A stretch of DNA of 64,000 bases. It comes from Symsagittifera roscoffensis (Eukaryota; Xenacoelomorpha; Acoela; Convolutidae). A program made the position numbers and the translations under genes. Location of the stretch: contig NW_026970820.1 of assembly GCF_963678635.1 (NCBI RefSeq), positions 1,054,001-1,118,000 of the forward strand. The letters are read 5' to 3'. Under the pieces are notes generated by a model. The model did no database searches. It was given only the letters and a program-made list of their open reading frames with translations, and had not been told where the DNA came from. This document shows, one piece after another, positions 14,148 through 27,735 of this stretch (positions within the stretch are counted from its first letter, which is position 1; each line of letters starts with the position of its first letter).

Positions 14148-16361
14148 CACAATCAGGTACTAGTGGTGGATGTTTGTTTTTCGTATTTAGTCAAACCAAA
14201 ATAGAGCGTGGTCATGCATCGACATCATGTGCTCAAGCAAATATGTGGACTTCTACGCATTCCCATTCGCAATGCGCCCTTCGGGCGCAAATGCCAATGC
14301 TCAACTAATTTTGCCAGGTGAAAAAAAATTTTTACAGAAAAATTCTGATAAATTTTAATTTAAACTATCACCAAAAAACGCAAAGCATTCAAAGTGTGAA
14401 ACAATCAAGTTTTTGCTATTACCGAGCATGCAGTGAGACTGATTTCGGCAAAAGTAAAAGAGAAAATGAAGGAACTGGAAAGAAAAAAACTGTTCAAAAT
14501 AAGAACGCAACATCAAAAACTTATTTGATATCCGCTAATGTCATAATTCAGATCAGGCTGATTTCAGATTTTAAGCGTAGATTTTACGGTTACGGCTGCT
14601 CTCTCTACAGGTCCCACAGGGACCGAGTGAGCATCCTACCTCGATCCAGGATAACGGATAGTTGTTTCAAATTTTTCACAAAATATTTTTTCACTAATGC
14701 TTGTTTTCAATTCCTCATGAGAAGCTGTATAAATTTTAAAAAATTGATTTTTTTAATCAATGCTTCCAAGAACAACTGATGTTAGGCGGTTACAAATGCG
14801 GTTGGTGAAAACTAGTTAGGGATAATGATGAGAAAAATTGTAAGTTTTCAAATGAATTTAAAAACAGTTTATTTCTTTTTTTCTTTTGTAAATCGGGAGA
14901 AATGAATCAGTTTTTTTTAAGTTTTCCTCGCACCACCCACTGTTCCTAAGAAATGAAGATTCCTGTTCTAGCCGTTTATAACACTTTGGCAGAAAAAACA
15001 TCAATATGATGTAAAATGTTTTAAAAAGAGAAAAAGTTAAAAATTATGTTTTTTTTTTAAAAAATCAAAAAATTGTAATTTTCAAAATTGAAAAAAAGTA
15101 AAAATTAATTGCATATTACAATTCACCGTACCCAACTTAGTGGGTATAGCATTTTAAATTACCAAACAATGTTGAAAATTGTAGATTTTATGAAGTTTTC
15201 ATTTTGGCTATTTTTCCTTGTCGCCTCCACTTAAGGCACCTTTGAGCCAACTTGAGAAACTGGAACCTAAACAAGCTATACAGATAGGCTGAATGAGCCA
15301 TTTCAGCGTGATAACACGCCTGGAAGAAAAAAAACTCCAGAAAAGAAAGAAAATTTTGAACTTTAACCTTTTTTCTTCTTCAAATGGCGATACTTAGTAT
15401 AATTTTTCAGCTGAAAAGTTCAAAAAAAATCAAAAAATTCAAATTTTGAAAAAATTTTAAAAAAATCTCATCAGTCTGTTTATTGGAGTCTTCGAGGTTT
15501 TGGGAGATCTTATCTGGCGGCTAACAACAAAAGGATCACTTATTATAAAAATTTGAGAAAGGTCAAAAAAACATGTTTTTTCGATTTTTTTGACAGAATT
15601 CCGAAAGCAATATCTTGGCTAAAAACAAAAATGAGGGCCTAAAATTAGTACAAACCGTACTCCCACATAAAGTACATTAGGTTGGAAACAAAAAAATGAC
15701 TCTGACTCAAAAATCGTTTTTTAACTTTATTTCTGAACAAAAAATTGTAAAAAAATCTAAAATTAAAAAATTTTTTGAAAAAAACGATTGTTTTGAAAAA
15801 GTGCCAATTTTTAGCTGAAACTTTTCATTTTAGCTAAGAAAGCCAGAGCAAGGTTCTTTAAGCTCAAATAATTTAATTAAGCAAATTATTTTCAAGTTTT
15901 TTCGTTAAAGGCTTTTATTTTGAAAAAGTATTCAAAAATGGGTAAAAAAAAGTCAAAAAAATTAATTTATTCAGATTGAAAAACCTCCACTGCCATGATG
16001 ATTAGTTCGTTCGATAGGACTACTGAGATCAATTTAGACGTATTTTCATAAGTATATCTAAATTTTTATTTATTTTTGAGAATTAAGCAAAATAAAAACT
16101 TTTCCCAAATTGGGCAAAAAGCCCAAATTAGCCCAAACACCTGTTAAAAATTGTTGGGTCAAAAAGTCACAAAAGGAAACCCCTATTCGTTTGACATTTT
16201 AGGGCCGCATGCAAAAAATTAGACCAATTTAACCTGACAATTTCGAGAATCGACTTTTTTGCAAAATTTCTCTATAGTCCATTTGAGGGATATTACTTGT
16301 ACCGGTGGGGGCCCCTACCCCACCTCAAAAAATTTTGTAATGCTGGAACGCGGCCACCTAG
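14148..16361 (+). repeat. A unit 7 (2214 bp), last A before family B
   Basis: The head is the CACAATCAGG type with a GGTGGATG extension. The tail is the second type. The unit ends at CTAG and the very next base begins a B head, giving a clean A-to-B family switch. A 153-residue open frame at 14318-14779 lies inside it but is not kept open in sister units and is not called as a gene. Confidence 0.94.
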
Positions 16362-16451
16362 TTGTCACTGTGGCCCCGCTGTATTCTTGACTTTTGAGGA
16401 GAAGGTTCCGCGGGGGGCGGAGCAGGGGAACGCTTAACGCACTCGCAAAAG

Positions 16452-16470
16452 GAGCACCCTTCGGGTGCTC
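16452..16470 (+). other. Head hairpin with T run, B/C type
   Basis: GAGCACCC-TTC-GGGTGCTC followed by six T. It looks like a simple stem-plus-T-run terminator. C units use loop TCC. It sits about 90-110 nt after each junction in all B and C units. Confidence 0.82.
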
Positions 16471-16671
16471 TTTTTTGCTCGAAAGTTTTCTGAAACGGTA
16501 TCTGATGAACTTTGTAAGGTGTCACAAAAGCAACAACACAAAACGTTCTGTATGTGATTAGAAAAGGTCAAAAAAAAAACTCTCATACTTTCAATGATTG
16601 AATCTACACCTGATCAGTCTCTAGAGAACTCTAAACCAAAGTAACTTTTGTTTTTCAGTGATTCATGAAGA

Positions 16672-16709
16672 GGACCGTTCCAACGAAAACAAGTTTTCGG
16701 AAACAGTCC
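16672..16709 (+). other. Long hairpin shared by B, C and B' units (B copy)
   Basis: The outer arms GGACCGTTCC and GAAACAGTCC and the inner arms CGAAAAC and GTTTTCG form a 38-nt stem-loop with two outer mismatches. The inner arms and 3' half are unchanged in every B, C and B' unit. Confidence 0.82.
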
Positions 16710-17931
16710 TCATATTTTTTTTGAGCCCATTGTCAAGTACGTGAACTTTCAATTGTGAATTATAGCTGAATTGGACTTGGAATTTGTCCCAAAAAGGTTA
16801 AGTTTGTCTCAAATTGATTAGAAGCAAAAGAAAAAAAAAACATTTTTTTTATTTGGAAAAAAAAGTTGAGTCAGAAACGTGAAAAAATCCTTTTTTCAAA
16901 AGTCATAAAAAGTAGCTCCAATTTTCTTAAATCACTAGGCTACAATATAAGAACCTGTTTAGGATGGTTTCCATGACCAAAGCCGTAAAATTTCCATATT
17001 TAGAGAAAAGGCAAAAAAAAAACGACTTTTTGGTTAACTCAAAAAGGTAGATAAATCGGGTAAAGTCGTCTTCAAACCTATAGGATCGAAAAGTGATCTA
17101 AAAAGGGTATATATGTAGTGTCCTTGTTAGGTCGCATGCAAAAAACTAGAACAGTTTTGCTGGCCACTTCCGAAATTAAGACTTTTATTCGAAATTTGGC
17201 CATTTTTATTTGTAGTAAAATAGTAGTAAAATAGCCGAGAAAAAAAATTGTAAAAACCATAATTTTTATCCAATTTTGACGTTTAAATACTATATACCTA
17301 CTAAAATGTCTATGGCAAGCTCAAATAAGCCATCAAAATTCATTTTTTCTCACTTTTTAAAATTTTTGTTTTTTTGATATACAATGTTGAGTCAGAAACG
17401 TGAAAAATCAATTTTTTTCAAAAAGTCAAAATAAAGTGTTCCAATCAATTTGTTTCACTAAAACACACTTTATGAACTTGTTCAGAATGGTTTTTTGGGT
17501 TGAAGCCGAAAATTCACCTATTTTGAGAAAAGTGGAAAAAACACCTTTTTAGTTACAAAAAAACCATCATTTTTGTTGCAGTTTTTGAAAAAACTCAAAT
17601 TTTTGAGAGAATTTTTTTTTCTCAAACCTTTATATTTAGGTTCCCCAAACAGTCTACTTTCATCCATTCCCCATCAATATACCCCATTTTTTGAACCAAA
17701 ACAGAGTTAATAGGTGATTTTTATCGAAAAACGTGTTTCTTACCATTTTTGCCCCCCATTTCCCTCTATAAGTCAACACATAACAAAATTTTGGCAAAAC
17801 GGGGCAAAAGTGTATCCTTAGAATTTCCATACGGGGCTGCATGCAAAAAATTAGGGAATTCTGACCTCCAGTTTTCGAGAACACGACTTATTCTGCATGA
17901 AAAGGGTAAAAGGTAAATGTTCCTTCGAACC

Positions 17932-17952
17932 GACGGGGCCCCTTCCCCTGTC
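17932..17952 (+). other. Terminal hairpin, B type
   Basis: GACGGGG pairs with CCCC(T)GTC, one bulged T, around loop CCCCTT; 38 nt before the junction. It recurs in all B units and in C units 2 and 3. Confidence 0.82.
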
Positions 17953-17990
17953 TCTGCTGAACGCCATAGCCGGACGCGGCGGCCACCTAG

Positions 17991-19622
17991 TTGTCACTGT
18001 GGCCCCGCTGTATTCTTGACTTTTGAGGAGAAGGTTCCGCGGGGGGCGGAGCAGGTGAACGCTTAACGCACTCGCAAAAGGAGCACCCTTCGGGTGCTCT
18101 TTTTTGCTCGAAAGTTTTCTGAAACGGTATCTGATGAACTTTGTAAGGTGTCACAAAAGCAACAACACAAAACGTTCTGTATGTGATTAGAAAAGGTCAA
18201 AAAAAATTTTCTCATACTTTCAATGACTGAATCTACACCTGATCAGTCTCTAGAGAACTGTAAACCAAAGTAACTTATGTTTTTCAGTGATTCATGAAGA
18301 GGACCGTTCCAACGAAAACAAGTTTTCGGAAACAGTCCTAATATTTTTCATGGAGCTCATTTTCAAGTACGTGGACTTTCAGTTGTGACTAATACCTGAA
18401 TTAGACTTGGAATTTGTCCCAAAAAAGTTAAGTTTGTCTCAAATTGATTAGAAGCAATAGAAAAAAAAAACATTTTTTTTTATTTGATAAAAATACTTGA
18501 GTTAGAAACGTGAAAAATCCCTTTTTTTCAAAAATTCATAAAAAGTAGTTCAATTTGCATTAAATTACCAAACTACAATATATGAACCAGTTCAGATTGG
18601 TTTTCATCAACAAAGCCGTAAAATTTCCATATTTAGAGAAAAGGCAAAAAAACACCTTTTTGGTTAACTGAAAAAGGTAGATAAATCGGATAAAGTCGTC
18701 TTCAAACCTATAGGACCGAAAAATGATCTAATTGAGGTATATATGTAGTGTCCCTTGTAAGGTCACATGCAAAAAGGTGAAACAATTGGGGTGGCCACTT
18801 CAGAAAACAAGACTTTTTTTCGGACTTTGGCCATTTTTTTTTTGTAGTAAAGTAGTAGTAAGTTACCAGAGAAAAAAAGTTGTAAAAACCAAAATTTTTA
18901 TCCAATTTTGACATTTAAATACTCTATACCTACTAAAATGACTATGGCAAGCTCAAATATGCCATCAAAACTCATTTTTTCTCACTTTTTAAAATTTTTG
19001 TTTTTTGGATATAAAATGTTGAGTCAGAAACGTGAAAAATCAGTTTTTTTTCAAAAAGTCAAAAAAAGTTGTTCCAATCAATTTGTTTCACTAAAACACA
19101 CTTTTTCAGCTTGTTCAGAATGGTTTTCATGATTAAAGCTGAAACTTTACACATTTTGAGAAAAGTGGAAAAAACACCTTTTTAGTTACAAAAAAACCAT
19201 CATTTTTGTTGCAGTTTTTGAAAAAACTCAAAATTTTGAGAGGAAAATTTTTTCTCAAATTTTTTTATTTAGGCTCCCCAAACAGTCTATTTTCATCCAT
19301 TCCTTGTCAATATACCCCATTTTCTCAACCAAAACAGAGTTAATAAGAGATTTTTATCAAAAATCGTGTTTTTTACCATTTTTGCCCCCCATTTCCCCCA
19401 TAAGTCAACACATAACAAAATTTTGGCAAAACGGGGCAAAAGTGTATCCTTAGAATTTCCATACGGGGCTGCATGCAAAAAATTAGGGAATTCTGACCTC
19501 CAGTTTTCGAGAACACGACTTATTCTGCATGAAAAGGGTAAAAGGTAAATGTTCCTTCGAACCGACGGGGCCCCTTCCCCTGTCTCTGCTGAACGCCAAA
19601 GCCGGACGCGGCGGCCACCTAG
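17991..19622 (+). repeat. B unit 2 (1632 bp), mosaic B head / B' body / B tail
   Basis: The head is identical in type to B unit 1 and the tail is the B type, but much of the body (for example about 18340-19200, with TACCAGAG and ACATTTAAATACTCTATACC wording) matches the B' units at 32527-37437 better than the other B units. This is a recombinant unit. Confidence 0.92.
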
Positions 19623-21251
19623 AGGTTTTTGTGGCCCCGCTCAATCAGTGACTTTTGATGAGTGGGTTCCGCGGGGGGCGGAGCAGGGGAACGCTAAACG
19701 CACTCGCAAAAGGAGCACCCTTCGGGTGCTCTTTTTTGCTCGAAAGTTTTCTGAAACGGTATCTGATGAACTTTGTAAGGTGTCACAAAAGCAACAACCC
19801 AAAACGTTCTGTATGTGATTAGAAAAGGTCAAAAAAGATTTCTTATACTTTCAATGACTGAATCTACCCCTGATCAGTCTCTAGAGAACTCTAAGCCAAA
19901 GTAACTTATGTTTTTCAGTGATTCATGAAGAGGACCGTTCCAACGAAAACAAGTTTTCGGAAACAGTCCTCATATTTTTTTTCGAGCCCATTGTCAAGTA
20001 CGTGGACTTTCAATTGTGACTTATAGCTGAATTGAACTTGGAATTTGTCCCAAAAAGGTTAAGTTTGTCTCAAATTGATTAGAAGCAAAAGAAAAAAAAA
20101 ACATTTTTTTAATTGGAAAAAAAAGTTGAGTCAGAAACGTGAAAAAACCCTTTTTTCAAAAGTCATAAAAAATAGCTCCAATTGGCTTAAATCACTAGGC
20201 TACAAAATATGAACCTGTTCAGAATGGTTTTCATGACCAAAGCCATACAACTTCCATATTTAGAGAAAAGGCAAAAAAAAACAACTTTTTGGTTAACTCA
20301 AAAAGGTAGATAAATCGGGTAAAGTCGTCTTCAAACCTATAGGATCGAAAAGTGATCTATATAGGGTATATATGTAGTGTCCTTGTTAGGTCGCATGCAA
20401 AAAAAATAGAACAGTTTTGTTGGCCACTTCCGAAATTAAGACTTTTTTTTCGAAATTTGGCCATTTTTATTTGTAGTAAAATAGTAGTAAAATAGCCGAG
20501 AAAAAAAATTGTAAAAACCAAAATTTTTATCCAATTTTGACGTTTAAATACTCTATACCTACTAAAATGTCCATGGCAAGCTCAAATAAGCCATCAAAAT
20601 TCATTTTTTCTCACTTTTTAAAATTTTTGTTTTTTTGATATACAATGTTGAGTCAGAAACGTGAAAAATCAATTTTTTTCAAAAAGTCAAAAAAAAGTGT
20701 TCCAATCAATTTGTTTCACTAAAACGCACTTTATGAACCTGTTCAGAATGGGTTTTTGGGTTAAAGCCAAAAATTCACCCATTTTGAGAAAAGTGGAAAA
20801 AACACCTTTTTAGTTACAAAAAAAACATCATTTTTGTTGCAGTTTTTGAAAAAACCCAAATTTTTGAGAGAAAATTTTTTTCTCAAACCTTTATATTTAG
20901 GTTCCCCAAACAGTCTACTTTCATCCATTCCCCATCAATATACCCCATTTTTTGAACCAAAACAGAGTTACTAGGTGATTTTTATCAAAAAACGTGTTTT
21001 TTACCATTTTTGCCCCCCATTTCCCTCTATAAGTCAACACATAACAAAATTTTGGCAAAACGGGGCAAAAGTGTATCCTTAGAATTTCAGTACGGGGCTG
21101 CATGCAAAAAATTAGGGAATTCTGACCTCCAGTTTTCGAGAACACGACTTATTCTGCATGAAAAGGGTAAAAGGTAAATGTTCCTTCGAACCGACGGGGC
21201 CCCTTCCCCTGTCTCTGCTGAACGCCATAGCCGGACGCGGCGGCCACCTAG
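19623..21251 (+). repeat. B unit 3 (1629 bp)
   Basis: The head begins AGGTTTTT instead of TTGTCACT and has its own 23-nt variable block beginning CAATCAGTGAC. The rest follows B unit 1, with the B tail and the hairpin using loop CCCCTT. Confidence 0.94.
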
Positions 21252-22876
21252 AGCTTTTTGTGGCCCCGCTGTGTCCTTGACTCTTGACGTGTGGGTTCCG
21301 CGGGGGGCGGAGCAGGGGAACGCTTAACGCACTCGCAAAAGGAGCACCCTTCGGGTGCCCTTTTTTGCTCGAAAGTTTTCTGAAACGGTATCTGATGAGC
21401 TTTGTAAGGTGTCACAAAAACAACAACACAAAACGTTCTGTATGTGATTAGAAAATGTCAAAAAAAAATTTTTATACTTTCAATGACTGAATCTACCCCT
21501 GATCAGTCTCTAGAGAACTCTAAGCCAAAGTAACTTATGTTTTTCAGTGATTCATGAAGAGGACCGTTCCAACGAAAACAAGTTTTCGGAAACAGTCCTC
21601 ATAATTTTTTTCGAGCCCTTTGTCAAGTACGTGGACTTTCAATTGTGACTTATAGCTGAATTGAACTTGGAATTTGTCCCAAAAAGGTTAAGTTTGTCTC
21701 AAATTGATTAGAAGCAAAAGAAAAAAAAACATTTTTTTATTTGGAAAAAAAAGTTGAGTCAGAAACGTGAAAAAACCCTTTTTTCAAAAGTCATAAAAAG
21801 TAGCTCCAATTGGCTTAAATCACTAGGCTACAATATATGAACCTGTTCAGAATGGTTTTCATGACCAAAGCCGTACAACTTCCATATTTAGAGAAAAGGC
21901 AAAAAAAACAACTTTTTGGTTAACTCAAAAAGGTAGATAAATCGGGTAAAGTCGTCTTCAAACCTATAGGATCGAAAAGTGATCTAAATAGGGTATATAT
22001 GTAGTGTCGTTGTTAGGTCGCATGCAAAAAAATAGAACAGTTTTGTTGGCCACTTCCGAAATTAAGACTTTTTTTTCGAAATTTGGCCATTTTTATTTGT
22101 AGTAAAATAGTAGTAAATTAGCCGAGAAAAAAATTGTAAAAACCAAAATTTTTATCCAATTTTGACGTTTAAATACTCTATACCTACTAAAATGTCTATG
22201 GCAAGCTCAAATAAGCCATCAAAATTCATTTTTTCTCACTTTTTAAAATTTTTGTTTTTTTGATATACAATGTTGAGTCAGAAACGTGAAAAATCAATTT
22301 TTTTCAAAAAGTCAAAATAAAGTGTTCCAATCAATTTGTTTCACTAAAACACACTTTATGAACCTGTTCAGAATGGTTTTTGGGGTTAAAGCTGAAAATT
22401 CACCCATTTTGAGAAAAGTGGAAAAAACACCTTTTTAGTTACAAAAAAACCATCATTTTTGTTGCAGTTTTTGAAAAAACTCAAATTTTTGAGAGAAAAA
22501 TTTTTTCTCAAACCTTTATATTTAGGCTCCCCAAACAGACTACTTTCATCGATTCTCCATCAATATACCCCATTTTTTGAACCAAAACAGAGTTAATAGG
22601 TGATTTTTATCAAAAAACGTGTTTTTTACCATTTTTGCCCCCCATTTCCCTCTATAAGTCAACACATAACAAAATTTTGGCAAAACGGGGCAAAAGTGTA
22701 TCCTTAGAATTTCCATACGGGGCTGCATGCAAAAAATTAGGGAATTCTGACCTCCAGTTTTCGAGAACACAACTTATTCTGCATCAAAAGGGTAAAAGGT
22801 AAATGTTCCTTCGAACCGACGGGGCCCCTTCCCCTGTCTCTGCTGAACGCCATAGCCGGACGCGGCGGCCACCTAG
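21252..22876 (+). repeat. B unit 4 (1625 bp)
   Basis: The head begins AGCTTTTT, a third state, with variable block GTGTCCTTGACTCTTGACG. The head hairpin 3' arm is followed by CCC before the T run, a small departure from sister units. Body and tail are ordinary B. Confidence 0.94.
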
Positions 22877-24504
22877 TTGTCACTGTGGCCCCGCTAATTT
22901 GTTGACTTTTGAGGAGAAGGTTCCGCGGGGGGCGGAGCAGGGGAACGCTTAACGCACTCGCAAAAGGAGCACCCTTCGGGTGCTCTTTTTTGCTCGAAAG
23001 TTTTCTGAAACGGTATCTGATGAACTTTGTAAGGTGTCACAAAAGCAACAACACAAAACGTTCTGTATGTGATTAGAAAAGATCAAAAAAGATTTCTCAT
23101 ACTTTCAATGACTGAATCTACACCTGATCAGTCTCTAGAGAACTCTAAACCAAAGTAACTTATGTTTTTCCGTGATTCATGAAGAGGACCGTTCCAACGA
23201 AAACAAGTTTTCGGAAACAGTCCTCATAGTTTTTTTCGAGCCCATTGTCAAGTACGTGGACTTTCAATTGTGACTTATAGCTGAATTGGACTTGGAATTT
23301 GTCCCAAAAAGGTTAAGTTTGTTTCAAATTGATTAGAAGCAAAAGAAAAAAAAACATTTTTTTTATTTGGAAAAAAAAGTTGAGTCAGAAACGTGAAAAA
23401 ACCCTTTTTTCAAAAGTCACAAAAAGTAGCTTCAATTAGCTTAAACCACTAGGCTACAATATATGAACCTGTTCAGAATGGTTTTCATGACCAAAGCCGT
23501 AAAACTTCCATATTTAGAGAAAAGGCAAAAAAAAACAACTTTTTGGTTAACTCAAAAAAGTAGATAAATCGGGTAAAATCGTCTTCAAACCTATAGGATC
23601 GAAAAGTGATCTAAATAGGGTATATATGTAGTGTCCTTGTTAGGTCGCATGCAAAAAACTAGAACAGTTTTGTTGGCCACTTCCGAAATGAAGACTTTTT
23701 TTTCGAAATTTGGCCATTTTTATTTGTAGTAAAATAGTAGTAAAATAGCCGAGAAAAAAAATTGTAAAAACCATAATTTTTATTCAATTTTGAAGTTTAA
23801 ATACTCTATACCTACTAAAATGTCTATGGCAAGCTCAAATAAGCCATCAAAATTCATTTTTTCTCACTTTTTAAAATTTTTGTTTTTTTGATATACAATG
23901 TTGAGTCAGAAACGTGAAAAATCAATTTTTTTCAAAAAATCAATATAAAGTGTTCCAATCAATTTGTTTCACTAAAACACACTTTATGAACCTGTTCAGA
24001 ATGGTTTTTTGGGTTGAAGCCGAAAATTCACCTATTTTGAGAAAAGTGGAAAAAACACCTTTTTAGTTACAAAAAAACCATCATTTTTGTTGCAGTTTTT
24101 GAAAAAACTCAAATTTTTGAGAAGAAAACTTTTTCTCAAACTTTTATATTTGGGCTCCCCAAACAATCTACTTTTATCCATTCCCTATCAATATACCCCA
24201 TTTTCTCAACCAAAACAGAGTTAATATGTGATTTTTATCAAAAAACGTGTTTTTTACCATTTTTGCCCCCCATTTCCCTCTATAAGTCAACACATAACAA
24301 AATTTTAGCAAAACGGGGCAAAAGTGTATCCTTAGAATTTCAATACGGGGCTGCATGCAAAAAATTAGGGAATTCTGACCTCCAGTTTTCGAGAACACGA
24401 CTTATTCTGCACGAAAGGTAATATAGGTAAATGTTCTTTCGAACCGACGGGGCCCCTTCCCCTGTCTCTACTGAACGCCAAAGCCGGACGCGGCGGCCAC
24501 CTAG
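22877..24504 (+). repeat. B unit 5 (1628 bp)
   Basis: The head returns to TTGTCACT, now with a different variable block beginning AATTTGTTGAC. Body and tail are B type. Confidence 0.94.
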
Positions 24505-26133
24505 TTGTCACTGTGGCCCCGCTAAATAAGTGAATTTTGACGAGTGGGTTCCGCGGGGGGCGGAGCAGGGGAACGCTTAACGCACTCGCAAAAGGAGCAC
24601 CCTTCGGGTGCTCATTTTTGCTCGAAAGTTTTCTGAAACGGTATCTGATGAACTTTGTAAGGTGTCACAAAAGCAACAACACAAAACATTCTGTATGTGA
24701 TTAGAAAAGATCAAAAAAGATTTCTCATACTTTCAATGACTGAATCTACACCTGATCAGTCTCTAGAGAACTCTAAGCCAAAGTAACTTATGTTTTTCAG
24801 TGATTCATGAAGAGGACCGTTCCAACGAAAACAAGTTTTCGGAAACAGTCCTCATATTTTTTTTCGAGCCCATTGTCAAGTACGTGGACTTTTACTTGTG
24901 ACTAATATCTGAATTGGACTTGGAATTTGTCCCAAACAGGTTAAGTTTGTCTCAAATTGATTAGAAGCAAAAGAAAAAAAAACATTTTTTTTTATTTGGA
25001 AAAAAAAGTTGAGTCAGAAACGTGAAAAAACCCTTTTTTCAAAAGTCATAAAAAGTAGCTCCAATTGGCTTAAATCACTAGGCTATAAAATATGAACCTG
25101 TTCAGAATAGTTTTCATGACCAAAGCCGTAAAATTTCAATATTTAGAGAAAAGGCAAAAAAAAACAACTTTTTGGTTAACTCAAAAAGGTAGATAAATCG
25201 ATTAAAGTCGACTTCAAACCTATAGGATCGAGAAGTGATCTAAATAGGGTATATATGTAGTGTCCTTGTTAGGTGACAAGCAAAAAACTGAAACAGTTTT
25301 ATTGGCCACTTCCGAAATAAAGACTTTTTTTTCGAAATTTGGCCATTCTTGTTTGTAGTAAAATAGTAGTAAAATAGCCGAGAAAAAAAAATTTAAAAAC
25401 CATAATTTTTATCCAATTTTGACGTTTAAATACTCTATACCTACTAAATTGTCTATGGCAAGCTCAAATAAGCCATAAAAATTCATTTTTTCTCACTTTT
25501 TTAAATTTTTGTTTTTTTGATATACAATGTTGAGTCAGAAACGTGAAAAATCAATTTTTTTCAAAAAGTCAAAATAAAGTGTTCCAATCAATTTGTTTCA
25601 CTAAAACACACTTTATGAACCTGTTCAGAATGAGTTTTTGGGTTAAAGCCCAAAATTCACCCATTTTGAGAAAAGTGGAAAAAACACCTTTTTAGTTATA
25701 AAAAAACCATCATTTTTGTTGCAGTTTTTAAAAAAACTCAAATTTTTGAGAAAAACTTTTTTTCTCAAACCTTTATATTTAGGCTCCCCAAACAGTCTAC
25801 TTTCATCCATTCCTTGTCACTATACCCCATTTTTTGAACCAAAACAGAGTTAATAGGTGATTTTTATCAAAAAACGTGTTTTTTACCATTTTTGCCCCCC
25901 ATTTCCCTCTATAAGTCAACACATAACAAAATTTTGGCAAAACGGGGCAAAAGTGTATCCTTAGAATTTCAATACGGGGCTGCATGCAAAAAATTAGGGA
26001 ATTCTGACCTCCAGTTTTCGAGAACACGACTTATTCTGCAAGAAAAGTAATAAAGGTAAATGTTCTTTCGAACCGACGGGGCCCCTTCCCCTGTCTCTAC
26101 TGAACGCCAAAGCCGGACGCGGCGGCCACCTAG
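24505..26133 (+). repeat. B unit 6 (1629 bp), last B before family C
   Basis: TTGTCACT head with variable block AAATAAGTGAATTTTGACG. The B tail ends at CTAG and is followed directly by a C unit, which begins with the AGGTTTTT head state also seen in B unit 3. Confidence 0.94.
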
Positions 26134-27735
26134 AGGTTTTTGTGGCCCCGCTAAATCAGTGACTCTAGACAAGTAGGTTCCGCGAGAGGGGGGGAGCTAG
26201 AGCAGGGGAACGCTAAACGCACTCGCAAAAAGGAGCACCCTCCGGGTGCTCTTTTTTTGCTCGAAAGTCTTGTGAAACGATTTGGATCTGTAAGTATTGG
26301 TAGCAGTTACACAAAAAATTTTCTGCATCTTTGTGCTTATAGTCACAAGTGGTTTTCGACAGCTTCTTTAAAACAAGTTTGACATGATCTATCTCTAAAT
26401 TAGCCTAAATAAAGAGATTTTAGTTTTTTCAATGATTCTTGAAGAGGACTGTCTCAACGAAAACAAGTTTTCGGAAACAGTCCTGGTGACTTAGTTTTGA
26501 TCTCATTTTTGGGTCTATTGACTTCCATTTAGGATTAGTAGGCTAACGGAACCTATATTATGTCCTAAAAAGATTGAGTTTGTGTCAAAAAGTTAAAAAG
26601 CAAGAGAAAAAAAAACATTTAAAAAATTTTAAAAATTTCAAAAATTTAAAAAATTGGAAAAATTGTTCCAAAACACTTGATTTTTTGTTTTGTCATAAAA
26701 TAACAAGAAACTGACGTAAAATGAACTTTCAATAGTCTATTTTGACTAGTTTTCACGATTCAAGCACATTTAAACTTAATAACAACATTCAAAAACTCAC
26801 TGGAAAAGTTGTTTTTCGGCAAACGCCCTTTTTGACCACACCTACGAAATCCATAACTTTTTATCTAACAAATATAGAGACTTCGGGTTTTTTGTATTGT
26901 ATTAAGCATCCTCGAGTCTACCTGTCGCGTGCTAAAATGAACAATTTTTCTCTTTAATTTATCCCGCCATTTCGAAATAGGGCGGTTTTTGGCAATTTTT
27001 TGTCCTTTTTAGTCAAAAAAGTCAAATTTACAGACATCTGTCAAAAAAACTGTTATCACATGATAAAGGCAGATGGCCTTTGCAAATCAAATAAGGTCCT
27101 GAGTGAGAACAAAATTGCCCTCTAATTGTCCGTGGGGGGAGGAAATCGAAAATTTTCGTTTTTGGCGGGAAAATTTGAACTTTTTCACAAAAACATTTAC
27201 TCTGCAGACAACGGCCATAGACTAATGTTGGCCTAGCACACATTTTTTGCTTTCATAACTAGGGTCGATTTCTGCCGGGAACATTGATTTTTCAAAAAAA
27301 TGACCAAAATTTTTGTTGCATTTTTTCAAAAAAATCAAATTTTTGACAAAAATCAAAATTCCAAACCCTACATATTTAAGCTCCCCAAACAGTCTACTTT
27401 AATCCATTCCCCATCAATATACCCCATTTTCTCAACCAAAATTGAGTTATTGATTCATTTTCAAGGAAAAACGTGATTTTTCAAATTTTTCACACCCAAA
27501 AGCGTCTGACACACCCCGAAGGACCACTTTATTTTCCCAACAGCCCCCATTTTTGTCAGTTTTGTACCAATAGGGGGTTGCATGCCAAAAGTTAGCCAAT
27601 TCGTACCTGCCATTTTCTAGATCTCGTATAATTCTGAGCTTTTTAACAATAGGTTAACGTAAAGATTTACGAAACGGCCAGGGACCCTACCCTCGGCCTA
27701 AATGAATAGAGAAGCCCACGCGGACGCCCACCTAG
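26134..27735 (+). repeat. C unit 1 (1602 bp)
   Basis: The head has AGGTTTTT, the fixed GTGGCCCCGCT and a variable block, with an enlarged G-rich segment after it. The head hairpin is GAGCACCC-TCC-GGGTGCTC. The body differs from B but keeps the long hairpin (near 26450) and the CTCCCCAAACAGTCTACTTT anchor. The tail is a distinct C type, with terminal hairpin at 27676-27698 and ending CGCCCACCTAG. Confidence 0.94.
27676..27698 (+). other. Terminal hairpin, C type
   Basis: GGCCAGGG pairs with CCCT(C)GGCC, one bulged C, around loop ACCCTA; 37 nt before the junction. The second copy is near 32467 in C unit 4. Confidence 0.82.

Larger units (their letters stand above)
16362..17990 (+). repeat. B unit 1 (1629 bp)
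   Basis: The head reads TTGTCACT, fixed GTGGCCCCGCT, a 23-nt variable block, fixed GGTTCCGCGGGG, then hairpin GAGCACCC-TTC-GGGTGCTC (16452-16470) followed by T6. A long hairpin lies at 16672-16709. The anchor GTTGAGTCAGAAACGTG occurs twice, at 16865 and 17386, showing an internal repeat of about 521 bp. Confidence 0.94.

Noticed and set aside
14318-14779. 153-residue open frame, the longest in family A
   Set aside because: The same place in other A units is closed by stops or shifted, so selection for a protein is unlikely.
16452-16476. Stem-loop plus T run as a bacterial terminator
   Set aside because: The setting is eukaryotic and there is no gene upstream to end. It is reported only as a hairpin.
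16502-16508. CTGATGA, the hammerhead ribozyme core word, in every B unit
   Set aside because: No suitable stem followed by GAAA and the third stem could be found nearby; the word alone is not enough.
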